Source of the DNA: an uncultured Mollicutes bacterium
GTDB lineage: Bacteria; Bacillota_I; Bacilli_A; RFN20; CAG-826
Length of the DNA: 64,000 nt
Assembly: GCA_900540395.1 (NCBI GenBank)
Contig: UQFQ01000005.1
Location: 1 to 64,000 of the forward strand
Direction: 5' to 3'
In this document: positions 17,088 to 25,746 of the stretch, piece after piece
How positions within the stretch are numbered: the stretch's first letter is position 1
How the letters are laid out: every line of letters starts with the position of its first letter
Made by a program: the position numbers and the translations under genes
The notes under the pieces: generated by a model
Told to the model about the DNA's origin: nothing
Databases searched by the model: none
Seen by the model: the letters and a program-made list of their open reading frames with translations, nothing else

Positions 17088-19349
17088 ATGGATTACGAAA
17101 AGGAAATTAACAGTCTTCTCGCAAGTTACGATTCCTGGTGGGATAAAGGATTCGAAACTCCAAAGATGAGTAATAAATTTTATCCTTACACTTCCATTTT
17201 TACACCACTTAAAATTAATAACTGTGTTGTTAAAAATAGAATTGTAATGGCACCAATGGGTAACATTGATATGGCGGAAGAAACAGGGCGACCAAATCAA
17301 ATGATGCTCAAATACTTTGAAGCTAGAGCAAGAGGCGGAGTAGGACTTATTACTACTGGTTTAGTTCCTGTAAGTTATGGAATTGACAAATCACTTATTG
17401 AATTAGGTGATTTAACTTATTTTCCTCGAATTGATCGTTCAAGAACTGTTTATCCTGGTTGGCGTGATTTGGCTATGCTTTGTCATGCTCATGATTCTAA
17501 GATTTTTGTTCAACTTACTCCAGGACTTGGCAGAGTTGGAAATCCTCAATGTTTAATTACGCAACATTCATTTCCACGTTCAGCTTCTTTCAATCCAAAC
17601 TGGTATATGAGTGCAGTGCCTTGCTTAAGGTTATCTGATAGATCACTTAAAAAAATTATTAAAAAAATAGGACAAGCCAGCGCTGATGCTAAAGCTTGTA
17701 ATTTAGATGGTGTTTATTTACATGGTCATGAAGGATATTTATTAGAACAAGTTTCAAATAGTGCTTTTAACCATCGTAAATTAGGAAGATATGCAAATAA
17801 AGAAAATTTTGCTTGTGATATGGTTAAAGAAATTCGTAAAAGAGTTGGACCAGATTATCCAATTATGTATCGAATTGATTTAACTTTGGCTTTAAACGCA
17901 ACATATAAAGATAAAATGAGAAATGTTAAACCACTTAAACGTTTCAGAAAAGAAAGAATGGTTCATGAAACTTTGCGTTTTATGGAACATTTGGTTCAAG
18001 CTGGTGTTGATATTTTTGATGTTGATATGGGCTGCTATGATAACTGGTTTTTACCACATCCACCAAGCAGTATGCCAAGTGGGTGCTTCTTAAAACTTTC
18101 AGAATTAGTTAAAGCTTATTTTAAAGCAAAAGGCATCAAAACTAATAAAGGTCAAGAAGTGCCAATTGTTGGAGTTGGTAAACTCGGTTATCCTGATTTA
18201 GCTGAAGAGGCTTTAAGAGAAAATAAGTGTGACATGGTAATGCTTGGTAGACCACTTTTAGCTGATCCTGATTGGGTTAATAAAGCTTTTACTGGTAATG
18301 TAATGAGTATTAGACCATGTATTGGTTGCCAAGAAGGCTGCTTAAACGAGTTCGTTGAAGGCGGCCATCCACAATGTGCTGTTAATCCATTAACAGCTTT
18401 TGAATTCGAATTTCCAAATGAAGTCACGGAAGCTGAAAAGAAGAAAAATTGTCTTGTTATTGGTGGTGGACCAAGTGGAATAATGATGGCTAAAACTTTA
18501 TTAAGAAGAGGCCACACAGTTACTCTTGCTGAAAAAGAAAACTACATTGGCGGTCAAGTTAATGAAGCAAGCATAGCAAAAATTAAGTATGAGATGAAAA
18601 ATTACTTATTATATATGGCTCATGAAGTAGCTGAAATGAATAAAAATCCTAATTTCAAGTTACTTATTGGAACTACCATCAAAGCAGAAGATGTTGTAAA
18701 TAAATATGATGTTATTGTTACAGCAACAGGAGCAAAAGAATTTAAACCAAACATACCAGGTATCGATAAAGCTAATGTATTTTTAGCCGATGAAATTTTC
18801 AATAATCCTGCAAAACTCAATGATTTTAATAATATTGTTGTTGCAGGTGGCGGTATGGTTGGATGTGAAATGGCTTACTATTTACGCTACGAACATAATA
18901 AAAATGTAACAGTAATTGAAATGGATAAACATTTCATGAACCATATGTGCACTGCAAATAGATCACATATAATTCATTATCTTGATGAAGGGAAAGTTAA
19001 ACTTTTAAATATGACCAAGCTTTTAGAAATAAAAGATGGTTCTATTAAAGTCAGTGTTAACACATCTAAGAATAAGCCAAATCCATATGTTGCTTGGGCG
19101 CCTATTCTTCCTGAAAATATTGAAAATCCAATTGATAAATTAAAACCAATTAAAGATACATGGAAGGAAGAAGAGATCAAAACTGATGCAGTTGTAATTG
19201 CATTAGGTTCAAAAAGCGAAACAAGTTTATATGATGAACTTGTGAAATTAAATGCAGCAAAAGAAATTTATAAAGTTGGCGATGCAATCAAACCAGCAAG
19301 AGTTTGGGAAGCAACACGCTCAGCATTTAGAAAAGGGGTCAGAATTTAA
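17088..19349 (+). CDS. Old-yellow-enzyme-type iron-sulfur flavoprotein oxidoreductase
   Basis: A large flavoenzyme of 753 residues related to 2,4-dienoyl-CoA reductase, BaiCD/BaiH and trimethylamine dehydrogenase. The FMN TIM barrel spans about 35-400 and begins with NRIVMAPMGN. The four-cysteine motif C-x2-C-x3-C-x11-C (about 411-430) binds a 4Fe-4S cluster. GGGPSG (about 457) and GGGMVG (about 583) mark the FAD and NAD(P)H Rossmann domains. Such enzymes reduce activated C=C bonds using NAD(P)H. It is 80-100 residues longer than BaiCD, with an N-terminal extension. It starts an operon with the two aconitase-X subunits, so the substrate is probably an unsaturated acid formed or used by that dehydratase. 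Substrate unknown. Confidence 0.88.
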   Translation: MDYEKEINSLLASYDSWWDKGFETPKMSNKFYPYTSIFTPLKINNCVVKNRIVMAPMGNIDMAEETGRPNQMMLKYFEARARGGVGLITTGLVPVSYGIDKSLIELGDLTYFPRIDRSRTVYPGWRDLAMLCHAHDSKIFVQLTPGLGRVGNPQCLITQHSFPRSASFNPNWYMSAVPCLRLSDRSLKKIIKKIGQASADAKACNLDGVYLHGHEGYLLEQVSNSAFNHRKLGRYANKENFACDMVKEIRKRVGPDYPIMYRIDLTLALNATYKDKMRNVKPLKRFRKERMVHETLRFMEHLVQAGVDIFDVDMGCYDNWFLPHPPSSMPSGCFLKLSELVKAYFKAKGIKTNKGQEVPIVGVGKLGYPDLAEEALRENKCDMVMLGRPLLADPDWVNKAFTGNVMSIRPCIGCQEGCLNEFVEGGHPQCAVNPLTAFEFEFPNEVTEAEKKKNCLVIGGGPSGIMMAKTLLRRGHTVTLAEKENYIGGQVNEASIAKIKYEMKNYLLYMAHEVAEMNKNPNFKLLIGTTIKAEDVVNKYDVIVTATGAKEFKPNIPGIDKANVFLADEIFNNPAKLNDFNNIVVAGGGMVGCEMAYYLRYEHNKNVTVIEMDKHFMNHMCTANRSHIIHYLDEGKVKLLNMTKLLEIKDGSIKVSVNTSKNKPNPYVAWAPILPENIENPIDKLKPIKDTWKEEEIKTDAVVIALGSKSETSLYDELVKLNAAKEIYKVGDAIKPARVWEATRSAFRKGVRI

Positions 19350-19350
19350 T

Positions 19351-20652
19351 ATGATTGAATATAAAATGGAATTAAATGATGAATTAAAAAGCATTCTCGA
19401 AGGGAAAGAAGGAGAAACAAAGCAAAAAATTCTAGAGACTTTAGTTCTTTTCGGCGATATTTTTGGTGCAAAAAGAATGGTAAAAGTTACTCATAATGAA
19501 GGGCATCTTGTTACATCTTTTGGTATTCCTTTACTTAAACCATTATTTAAAACAATGGATGAGATTAATAAAGAAGGGATTAAAGCAGAAGGTGGCTTTA
19601 CATGCGATCCTCGTCCATTAGATTATGATAATGTTAAGTGCAATTTATTAGAAAAGATTGTTTTCAATAAAATCTTATATGGAAAACAAGAAGATTACGA
19701 AAAGCAACTTAAAAAAGCTGGCTTAACTGATAGCGATTCTTTTTCTTGCGCTTCATATTTAAAGGAATGTGGTAATAGACCTCAAAAAGGCGACATTTTA
19801 AGTTGGGCTGAAAGCAGTGCTGTTGTTTTTGCAAATTCTGTTTTAGGCGCTAGATGCAATCGAAATAGTGGAATGCTTGATTTATTTGGCTCGATTATTG
19901 GCTATGTTCCTGAATTTGGTCTTTTACTTGATGAAGGAAGAAAAGCAACTTGGATTATTGAAGTTAAAACTACAAAAGTACCAGAAGCACAAATTTTAGG
20001 TAGCGCAATTGGTATGAAAGTCATGGAAGAAGTTCCTTACGTTTATGGACTTGATCGTTTCTTAGGTCACGAAATCGATGATAAAGTTGAGGCTTATTTA
20101 AAGGATTTTGGAGCTGCTAGTGCTTCAAATGGTGCTGTTGGACTTTTCCATATTGATAGTTTAACTCCTGAAGCTAAAGAATTAAAAGAAAAGCTTATAA
20201 AAGAAGGGGCTAAAACCTACGTAATTGATGATGAAGAACTTGAAAGAGTTTATAAATCTTATCCAATTATGTGGAAAGATAAAGAAGCTAAAGCAAAGCT
20301 TTGTTTTATAGGCTGCCCACATCTTAACTATTATCAACTTAATAAATGGCATGAAGATATCAAGAAAGCTTTACTTGAAAACCATCAAGAAAAAGTTTCT
20401 TGCCAATGTGTCTTAAATACTCCTCCAAAAGTCTTAAATAGATTTATTAAGGAAGAAAGTGCTAAATATAAAGAATTATATAATATGGGGGTTACTGTTT
20501 CTTCAATTTGTCCTTTGATGTATACAAATAATCCACTTACTCACAAAAAAGCGATTATTACTAATTCAAACAAATTAAGAACATATTCTATGGCACGTTA
20601 TTTTAAGGATGAAGAAATTTTAGCAATTCTTGCTGGAAAGAAGGTTTATTAA
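19351..20652 (+). CDS. Aconitase X catalytic (large) subunit
   Basis: A 433-residue protein of the aconitase X (DUF521) family, which are Fe-S hydro-lyases. Diagnostic stretches are CASYL (about 133), SWAESSAVVFANSVLGAR, GYVPEFGLLLDEGR and a C-terminal CPLMYTNNP followed by TNSNKLRTYS. Known members dehydrate cis-3-hydroxy-L-proline in bacteria or mevalonate 5-phosphate in archaea; neither can be chosen from sequence here. The motif usually written GARTNR reads GARCNR, adding a cysteine near the active site. The start at 19351 is fixed by AAAAGGGG and lies one nt after the oxidoreductase stop; a longer in-frame reading overlaps that gene and is rejected. The small subunit follows. Confidence 0.85.
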   Translation: MIEYKMELNDELKSILEGKEGETKQKILETLVLFGDIFGAKRMVKVTHNEGHLVTSFGIPLLKPLFKTMDEINKEGIKAEGGFTCDPRPLDYDNVKCNLLEKIVFNKILYGKQEDYEKQLKKAGLTDSDSFSCASYLKECGNRPQKGDILSWAESSAVVFANSVLGARCNRNSGMLDLFGSIIGYVPEFGLLLDEGRKATWIIEVKTTKVPEAQILGSAIGMKVMEEVPYVYGLDRFLGHEIDDKVEAYLKDFGAASASNGAVGLFHIDSLTPEAKELKEKLIKEGAKTYVIDDEELERVYKSYPIMWKDKEAKAKLCFIGCPHLNYYQLNKWHEDIKKALLENHQEKVSCQCVLNTPPKVLNRFIKEESAKYKELYNMGVTVSSICPLMYTNNPLTHKKAIITNSNKLRTYSMARYFKDEEILAILAGKKVY

Positions 20653-20653
20653 G

Positions 20654-21094
20654 ATGAAGGAATTTAAGGGTAGAGTTATTGCTAAAGGTCATTTTATTGG
20701 TGAAGCAGCAGTTACACATGCTGGCTTTAATACTTTGGCGAGTTTTCAAAAATCAGCTTTAATGAATAAAAAGGAAGTTTATGTAAGCGATCAAAATAAT
20801 AAAGAATTATTTAACAAAAATATCACTGGCAAAATTCTTTGTTTACCTATTACAATTGGTTCAACAACTGGAGGATTAGTTATTCAAACAGTTTGTGATA
20901 TGAAAATTAATCCTCGCGCCTTTCTATTTAGTGAAGAAATTGATTCTTTAGCAGCAAGTGGCATTGTTCTTGCAAAGGTTTGGCAAAATAGCGATGTCAT
21001 CTGTATTGATAAACTCGGCAAGGAATTTTTAGATACTGTTAAAACTGGTGACAGGTTAGAAATTAAAGAAGACGGTACAGTTGTAATTCTTTAA
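20654..21094 (+). CDS. Aconitase X swivel-domain (small) subunit
   Basis: A 146-residue DUF126 protein, the swivel domain that closes over the active site of aconitase X. FKGRVIAKGHFIGEAAVT forms the first strands. The family signature GSTTGG lies at about 70-75, followed by PRAFLFSEEIDSLAASGIVLA. In many bacteria the two domains are fused; here they are separate, as in archaeal phosphomevalonate dehydratase. The ATG lies one nt after the large-subunit stop, with GGAAAGAAGG upstream, so the products should be made in equal amounts. A terminator follows, closing the three-gene operon. Confidence 0.86.
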   Translation: MKEFKGRVIAKGHFIGEAAVTHAGFNTLASFQKSALMNKKEVYVSDQNNKELFNKNITGKILCLPITIGSTTGGLVIQTVCDMKINPRAFLFSEEIDSLAASGIVLAKVWQNSDVICIDKLGKEFLDTVKTGDRLEIKEDGTVVIL

Positions 21095-21124
21095 AATACT
21101 TAATTATTGCGATGTTTTTATGTA

Positions 21125-21152
21125 GAAGAGCCGGATTTTGGCTCTTCTTTTT
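21125..21152 (+). terminator. Intrinsic terminator of the aconitase-X operon
   Basis: GAAGAGCC / GGCTCTTC, an 8-bp stem with a 7-nt loop, is followed by TTTTT. Confidence 0.9.
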
Positions 21153-21179
21153 GCTTTAGAAAAACACTAAAAAATTATA

Positions 21180-21193
21180 TGTAAGCGCTATCA
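21180..21193 (+). promoter_or_regulatory. Catabolite-responsive element (cre)
   Basis: TGTAAGCGCTATCA matches the Bacillus cre consensus TGWAARCGYTWNCW at every position. It lies 22 bp before the -35 of the MarR operon and after the previous terminator. CcpA binding is inferred; no ccpA gene is in this window. Confidence 0.7.
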
Positions 21194-21215
21194 CGAAAAA
21201 TATTTTAAAAACCTC

Positions 21216-21243
21216 TTTACATTTGGATTTTGATTACTAAAAT
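21216..21243 (+). promoter_or_regulatory. Promoter of the marR-ABC exporter operon
   Basis: TTTACA (21216-21221), a 16-nt spacer and TAAAAT (21238-21243) place the transcription start near 21250, inside the operator palindrome. Confidence 0.65.
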
Positions 21244-21244
21244 A

Positions 21245-21264
21245 TTAGTACGGAACCGAACTAA
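21245..21264. promoter_or_regulatory. Candidate MarR operator
   Basis: A dyad TTAGT-n-CGG-nn-CCG-n-ACTAA has 16 of 20 positions perfectly symmetric. It covers the predicted start site and ends two bases before the marR ATG. Size, symmetry and place are those of a MarR-family autorepression site. Confidence 0.72.
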
Positions 21265-21266
21265 TT

Positions 21267-21704
21267 ATGGAAAACTATTTTTGTATGTCACTTAGAGTAA
21301 TGAGTAACTTCGTTAAGAAGTATATTAACGAAAAGATCGTTGTTTTAGGTCTTACTAGTTTTCAATGCGGTGTTTTGAATTATATTAAGCAAAACACTAA
21401 AGATGATTCGGTCGTTTTTCAAAAAAATCTTGAAGATTTCTTTGTAACTTCTAAAAGTTCAATGAGTGATCTTTTATGGTCTTTAGAAAGCAAAGGATTA
21501 ATTATTAGAACATCTCTTGAAAATGGTGATTCTAGAAAAAAAGAAATCAAATTGACAGATGAAGGTAAAAGAATTTCTGACTTAACCGACAAATTTTTAG
21601 ATGAAGTTGAAGAATTCTTTTTATCAGCCCTTGAAAATGAAGAAAAAGAAGAATTATTTAAGATTTTTAGGAAGTTCAATGAAAGGATGGAGAAAAAAGT
21701 ATGA
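21267..21704 (+). CDS. MarR family transcriptional regulator
   Basis: A 145-residue winged-helix protein. The recognition segment FFVTSKSSMSDLLWSLESKGLI (about 52-74) and the wing RTSLENGDSRKKEIKLTDEGK (about 78-98) are typical of MarR, with helices at both ends for dimerisation. It most likely represses its own operon through the palindrome overlapping the promoter, and is released by a small ligand that the exporter downstream removes. There is no clear Shine-Dalgarno before the ATG. It overlaps the first ABC gene by 4 nt (ATGA), a common arrangement for MarR/ABC drug-exporter operons. Confidence 0.9.
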   Translation: MENYFCMSLRVMSNFVKKYINEKIVVLGLTSFQCGVLNYIKQNTKDDSVVFQKNLEDFFVTSKSSMSDLLWSLESKGLIIRTSLENGDSRKKEIKLTDEGKRISDLTDKFLDEVEEFFLSALENEEKEELFKIFRKFNERMEKKV

Positions 21705-23548
21705 GTGTTGATGTAAGTGTCGATCCACCAAAGTTTAAATATGGTGAGATGATCGAAAAATTTGCTACAGCTATTAGAGAGTACAAAAAACCTAGTATCA
21801 TCGCTGTTATTTTTATCGCTTTTGAAACTCTTTTAGAATGTTTTATTCCTTTTGTTATGGCTCAACTTATCGATACAATGGGCGACTATGCAACAGTTGG
21901 TGATGCAGATGGAATCATTTTAAGAACAGTTTTGATTTATGCGGCAATTTTAGTAGTATTGGCAACTTGTTCTTTAATATGTGGTATTACTGCTGGTCGT
22001 TTTTCAGCAAGAGCAGCAATTGGTTTTTCTACAAATATTAGAAGAGATTTATTTAAAAAGATCACTGGTTTTTCTTTTAATAATATTGATAAATTCAGCG
22101 TTTCATCTCTTGTAACACGTCAAACAACTGATGTTTTCTACATTCAAATGTCATATATGATGTGCATTAGAATTGCCTTAAGAGCTCCTTTAATGCTTAT
22201 CTTCTCAATTACTATGGCAGTTATTCAAACTGCACAAATTAGCTGGGTTTATGCAATTACTATCCCAATTCTTGCTATTGCTTTAATTGCTATTATTTGG
22301 GTAGTTATGCCAATTTTCGTTAAAGTTTTCAAGAAATATGATGCTTTAAATGAATCAATTGAAGAAAATGTTCGTGGTATTAGAGTAGTAAAAACCTATG
22401 CTCGTGAAGAATACGAAAAAGAAAAATTCAAAGCCAGAAGTGCCGATATTAAACAAGGATTTACTAAAGCTGAAAGAATTATCTCTTTAACAAATCCTGC
22501 CATGATGGCTTGTATGTATATTTCAATGGCTTTATTAATCTTTATTGGTTCATGGGCAATTATTAGTGGAATTGAACCTAATGAAGATGGCTTAGCCGTC
22601 TTTACTTACATGACTATTGGTCAATTATCTTCTTTAATTACTTATGGTGCTCAAATTCTTTCTAGTTTAATGATGATTTCTATGGTCTTTGTTATGATTT
22701 CAATGTCAACTGCTTCTATGCGAAGAGTTTATGAAGTTATGACTGAAGTCCCAACTATTAAGAATCCTAAAAATGCTCTTACTAAAGTAGAAGATGGATC
22801 AATCATCTTTAAAGATGTTAACTTTAAGTATAAAGAAAATGCTCAAAAGTATGCATTAAGTAATATTAATTTAACTATTAATAGTGGTGAGATGGTTGGT
22901 ATTGTTGGCGGAACTGGTTCATCAAAATCAACTTTAGTTAATTTAATCTCAAGATTTTACGATACAACAACTGGTGAAGTTATTGTTGGCGGTAAAAACG
23001 TTAAAGAATATGACCTTGATACTTTAAGAAATAATGTCTCAATGGTTCTTCAAAAGAACGTTTTATTTAGTGGTACCATTAAAGAAAACTTAAGATGGGG
23101 CAATAAAGAGGCAAGTGATGAAGAAATCGTTGAAGCTTGTAAGATTTCTCAAGCTGATTCTTTCGTTCAAACTTTCCCTAAAAAATATGATACTTACATC
23201 GAGCAAGGTGGATCTAACGTAAGTGGAGGCCAAAAACAAAGACTTTGTATTGCTCGTGCTATCCTTAAAAAACCTAAGATCTTAATTCTTGACGATTCAA
23301 CTAGTGCAGTTGATACAAAAACTGATGCTTTTATTAGAAAAGGATTAAGAGAAACTTTACCTGATGTTACAAAAATCATCATTGCTCAAAGAGTTTCTTC
23401 TGTTCAAGATGCTGATTTAATTATCGTTATGGATAATGGAACAATTAATGGCATGGGTACACATGAAGAACTTTTAAAGAACAATAAGATTTATAAAGAA
23501 ATTTATGATATGCAAAATAAGATAGGAGGAGGTGCTCAAAATGCTTAA
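21701..23548 (+). CDS. Heterodimeric ABC exporter, degenerate-site half
   Basis: A 615-residue half-transporter with six membrane segments (about 35-345) followed by an ATP-binding domain. Walker A is GGTGSSKST (about 403), the signature is VSGGQKQR, and Walker B is LILDDSTSAVD. The residue after the Walker B aspartate is Asp, not the catalytic Glu, so this subunit carries the inactive ATP site, as in asymmetric exporters such as BmrC/BmrD and TM287/288. It pairs with the next gene product. Substrates of such pumps are lipids, peptides or drugs; none can be named here. It is translationally coupled to marR. Confidence 0.93.
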   Translation: MSVDVSVDPPKFKYGEMIEKFATAIREYKKPSIIAVIFIAFETLLECFIPFVMAQLIDTMGDYATVGDADGIILRTVLIYAAILVVLATCSLICGITAGRFSARAAIGFSTNIRRDLFKKITGFSFNNIDKFSVSSLVTRQTTDVFYIQMSYMMCIRIALRAPLMLIFSITMAVIQTAQISWVYAITIPILAIALIAIIWVVMPIFVKVFKKYDALNESIEENVRGIRVVKTYAREEYEKEKFKARSADIKQGFTKAERIISLTNPAMMACMYISMALLIFIGSWAIISGIEPNEDGLAVFTYMTIGQLSSLITYGAQILSSLMMISMVFVMISMSTASMRRVYEVMTEVPTIKNPKNALTKVEDGSIIFKDVNFKYKENAQKYALSNINLTINSGEMVGIVGGTGSSKSTLVNLISRFYDTTTGEVIVGGKNVKEYDLDTLRNNVSMVLQKNVLFSGTIKENLRWGNKEASDEEIVEACKISQADSFVQTFPKKYDTYIEQGGSNVSGGQKQRLCIARAILKKPKILILDDSTSAVDTKTDAFIRKGLRETLPDVTKIIIAQRVSSVQDADLIIVMDNGTINGMGTHEELLKNNKIYKEIYDMQNKIGGGAQNA

Positions 23549-25463
23549 GAATAAAAAACTTCCACCAATTCTTAGAATTGTATTTGGCTATATTTCATTA
23601 CATAAATTAGCCTTTATTTGTGCCTTAATTTGTGTCTTATTTACTGCTTTTGGTAACATTGCAGCTCCTATTGTTTTACAAAATGTTACAAATTTAATCA
23701 CTAAAACTATTGAACACATTAATGAAACTGGTGATTTTAGTGATAAATTCCATTTCTGGAATGAAATTGTTACAAATGGTTGCCTTTTAATTGGTGCTTA
23801 TGTAATTTCAGTTACTGCTGGATTTACTTATTCTCAAATTAACGCAGTTGCTGGTCAAAAATATATGGACGATTTAAGAAGAGCCTTATTTGACCACATG
23901 CAGGATTTACCAGTTAAATATTTTGATCGTAATGATAAGGGCGATATCATGTCAGTTTATTTAAACGATGTTGATACCATTAGACAACTTATTATTAACT
24001 CAATTAGTGAAGTTGAATTCTTTGTTTGTACCTTTGTTTCCGTTATGGTCATGATGATTATGTTTAGCGTATGGCTTTGCTTAATTACTATTGTAGCTGG
24101 TGTTATCATGGTTTTTGCAACTCGTCACATTGGTGGTCATTCATCCAGAAACTTCCTTGTTCAACAAAAGAATATTGGTCGACAAGAAGGCTATGTTGAG
24201 GAAATGATGAATGGCTTAAAAGTTATTAAATCATTCTGCCATGAAAAAGAAGCTATTGCAGGATATAAGGAAATTACAGAAATATTCCGCAAAACCGGCA
24301 CTAAAGCAAATAGTTATGCAAATATTTTAATGCCAGTTCTTGGCAATATTGGTAACATGCTTTATGTTGTTGTTGCAGTAGTTGGGACATTATTCTTTAT
24401 TTATGATATTCCTAATTTCTCTGGCATGAGTGGACTTTCACCTTTCTCAATTGCAGTTATTGTTTCATTCCTTCCAATTGTTAGACAATTTACTAACTCA
24501 GCTACTCAAATGGCTAACCAAGTTAACACAATTGCTTTAGCTAATGCTGGCAGTAAACGTATTACTGATCTTCTTGATGAGGAAGTTGAAAAAGACGAAG
24601 GCTATGTTACTCTTGTTAGAGGTCGTTATGATTTAAATGGTAATATTGTTGAATGTAGCGAAAAAGAAGCAACATTATGGGCTTGGAAACACCCACATAC
24701 AGCTGATGGAAGTGTAACTTATACCTTATTACAAGGCGATATGAGAATGTTTGATGTTGATTTTGGTTATAATCCAGACAAGATTGTTCTTCATAACATT
24801 ACTTTGTATGCTAAGCCTGGTCAAAAAGTCGCTTTTGTTGGTGCAACTGGCGCTGGTAAAACAACAATTACTAACTTATTAAATAGATTCTATGATATTG
24901 CAGATGGAAAAATCAGATATGATGGAATTAATATTAATAAGATTAAAAAGAAGGATTTAAGAAGATCCTTAGGTATGGTTTTACAAGATACAAACTTATT
25001 TAGCGGAACCATTATGGATAATATTCGTTATGGTAAACTTGATGCAACTGATGAAGAATGTATTGCCGCAGCTAAACTTGCTAACGCTGATAGTTTCATT
25101 ACCCGTTTGCCACAAGGATACAATACGTATTTAACCAATGATGGTGGAAACTTATCTCAAGGACAAAGACAACTTCTCTCAATTGCGAGAGCAGCAGTAG
25201 CTAATGCTCCTGTTATGATTCTTGATGAGGCTACTTCCTCAATCGATACAAGAACTGAAGCAATTGTTACAGCTGGTATGGATAACTTGATGAAAGGCAG
25301 AACAGTCTTTGTTATTGCTCATAGACTTTCAACAATTCAAAACAGTGACGTTATTATGGTTTTAGATCATGGACGTATTATTGAAAGAGGAAGTCATGAT
25401 GATTTAATTAAACTTAAAGGCGTCTACTATCAACTTTATACTGGTGCTTTTGAACTTGAGTAA
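23541..25463 (+). CDS. Heterodimeric ABC exporter, catalytic half
   Basis: The partner half-transporter of 640 residues, with six membrane segments and an ATP-binding domain. Walker A is GATGAGKTT (about 433), the signature is LSQGQRQ, and Walker B is MILDEATSSID with the catalytic Glu. Its signature has Gln where the first subunit has Gly, a usual asymmetry. A linker of about 60 residues (roughly 350-410) before the ATP-binding domain is longer than in the partner. AGGAGGAGG eight nt upstream selects the ATG at 23541, which overlaps the previous gene by 8 nt; an earlier GTG lies inside that ribosome binding site and is rejected. A terminator follows. Confidence 0.93.
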   Translation: MLKNKKLPPILRIVFGYISLHKLAFICALICVLFTAFGNIAAPIVLQNVTNLITKTIEHINETGDFSDKFHFWNEIVTNGCLLIGAYVISVTAGFTYSQINAVAGQKYMDDLRRALFDHMQDLPVKYFDRNDKGDIMSVYLNDVDTIRQLIINSISEVEFFVCTFVSVMVMMIMFSVWLCLITIVAGVIMVFATRHIGGHSSRNFLVQQKNIGRQEGYVEEMMNGLKVIKSFCHEKEAIAGYKEITEIFRKTGTKANSYANILMPVLGNIGNMLYVVVAVVGTLFFIYDIPNFSGMSGLSPFSIAVIVSFLPIVRQFTNSATQMANQVNTIALANAGSKRITDLLDEEVEKDEGYVTLVRGRYDLNGNIVECSEKEATLWAWKHPHTADGSVTYTLLQGDMRMFDVDFGYNPDKIVLHNITLYAKPGQKVAFVGATGAGKTTITNLLNRFYDIADGKIRYDGININKIKKKDLRRSLGMVLQDTNLFSGTIMDNIRYGKLDATDEECIAAAKLANADSFITRLPQGYNTYLTNDGGNLSQGQRQLLSIARAAVANAPVMILDEATSSIDTRTEAIVTAGMDNLMKGRTVFVIAHRLSTIQNSDVIMVLDHGRIIERGSHDDLIKLKGVYYQLYTGAFELE

Positions 25464-25490
25464 TTTAATATTTTAATCTTTAAAAATATA

Positions 25491-25525
25491 AGAGTAATTG
25501 CTTGTTTGCAGTTACTCTTTTTTTT
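25491..25525 (+). terminator. Intrinsic terminator of the exporter operon
   Basis: AGAGTAATTGC pairs with GCAGTTACTCT (one wobble) around TTGTTT and runs into eight T residues. Confidence 0.92.
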
Positions 25526-25663
25526 CTATCTTAAACACTTAAGAAGCAATAAATGCCTTATTTATCGTATTTTTTAATTTGAAAATGGGATTTTTTGTAG
25601 CGAATTTTCTTTTCTTGTTTTAATTTTTCTTTCATAAAACCTTTAACTTTTCAAATTTAAAAA

Positions 25664-25746
25664 GTTGGAAAAATGCAAAAAAACAATACATTTGAGGTTG
25701 GAAAAATGCAAAAAATCAGTATATTTTAGGTTGGAAAAATGCAAAA
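25664..25746 (+). repeat. Three copies of a 17-bp unit at exact 33-bp spacing
   Basis: GTTGGAAAAATGCAAAA occurs identically at 25664, 25697 and 25730. The two 16-bp spacers are related to each other, so these are imperfect 33-bp tandem repeats (2.5 units). The third copy runs straight into the DUF4143 remnant. Related units with the same 33-bp period occur at 26911 and 26944 on the other side of the locus. Confidence 0.85.

Noticed and set aside
19252..19350. Longer N-terminus for the aconitase X large subunit
   Set aside because: It overlaps the oxidoreductase gene by almost 100 nt and has no family similarity; AAAAGGGG supports 19351.
25664..25746. Regular short repeats as a CRISPR array
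   Set aside because: Only three 17-bp units, spacers of 16 bp that resemble each other, no cas genes, and the units merge into a coding remnant.
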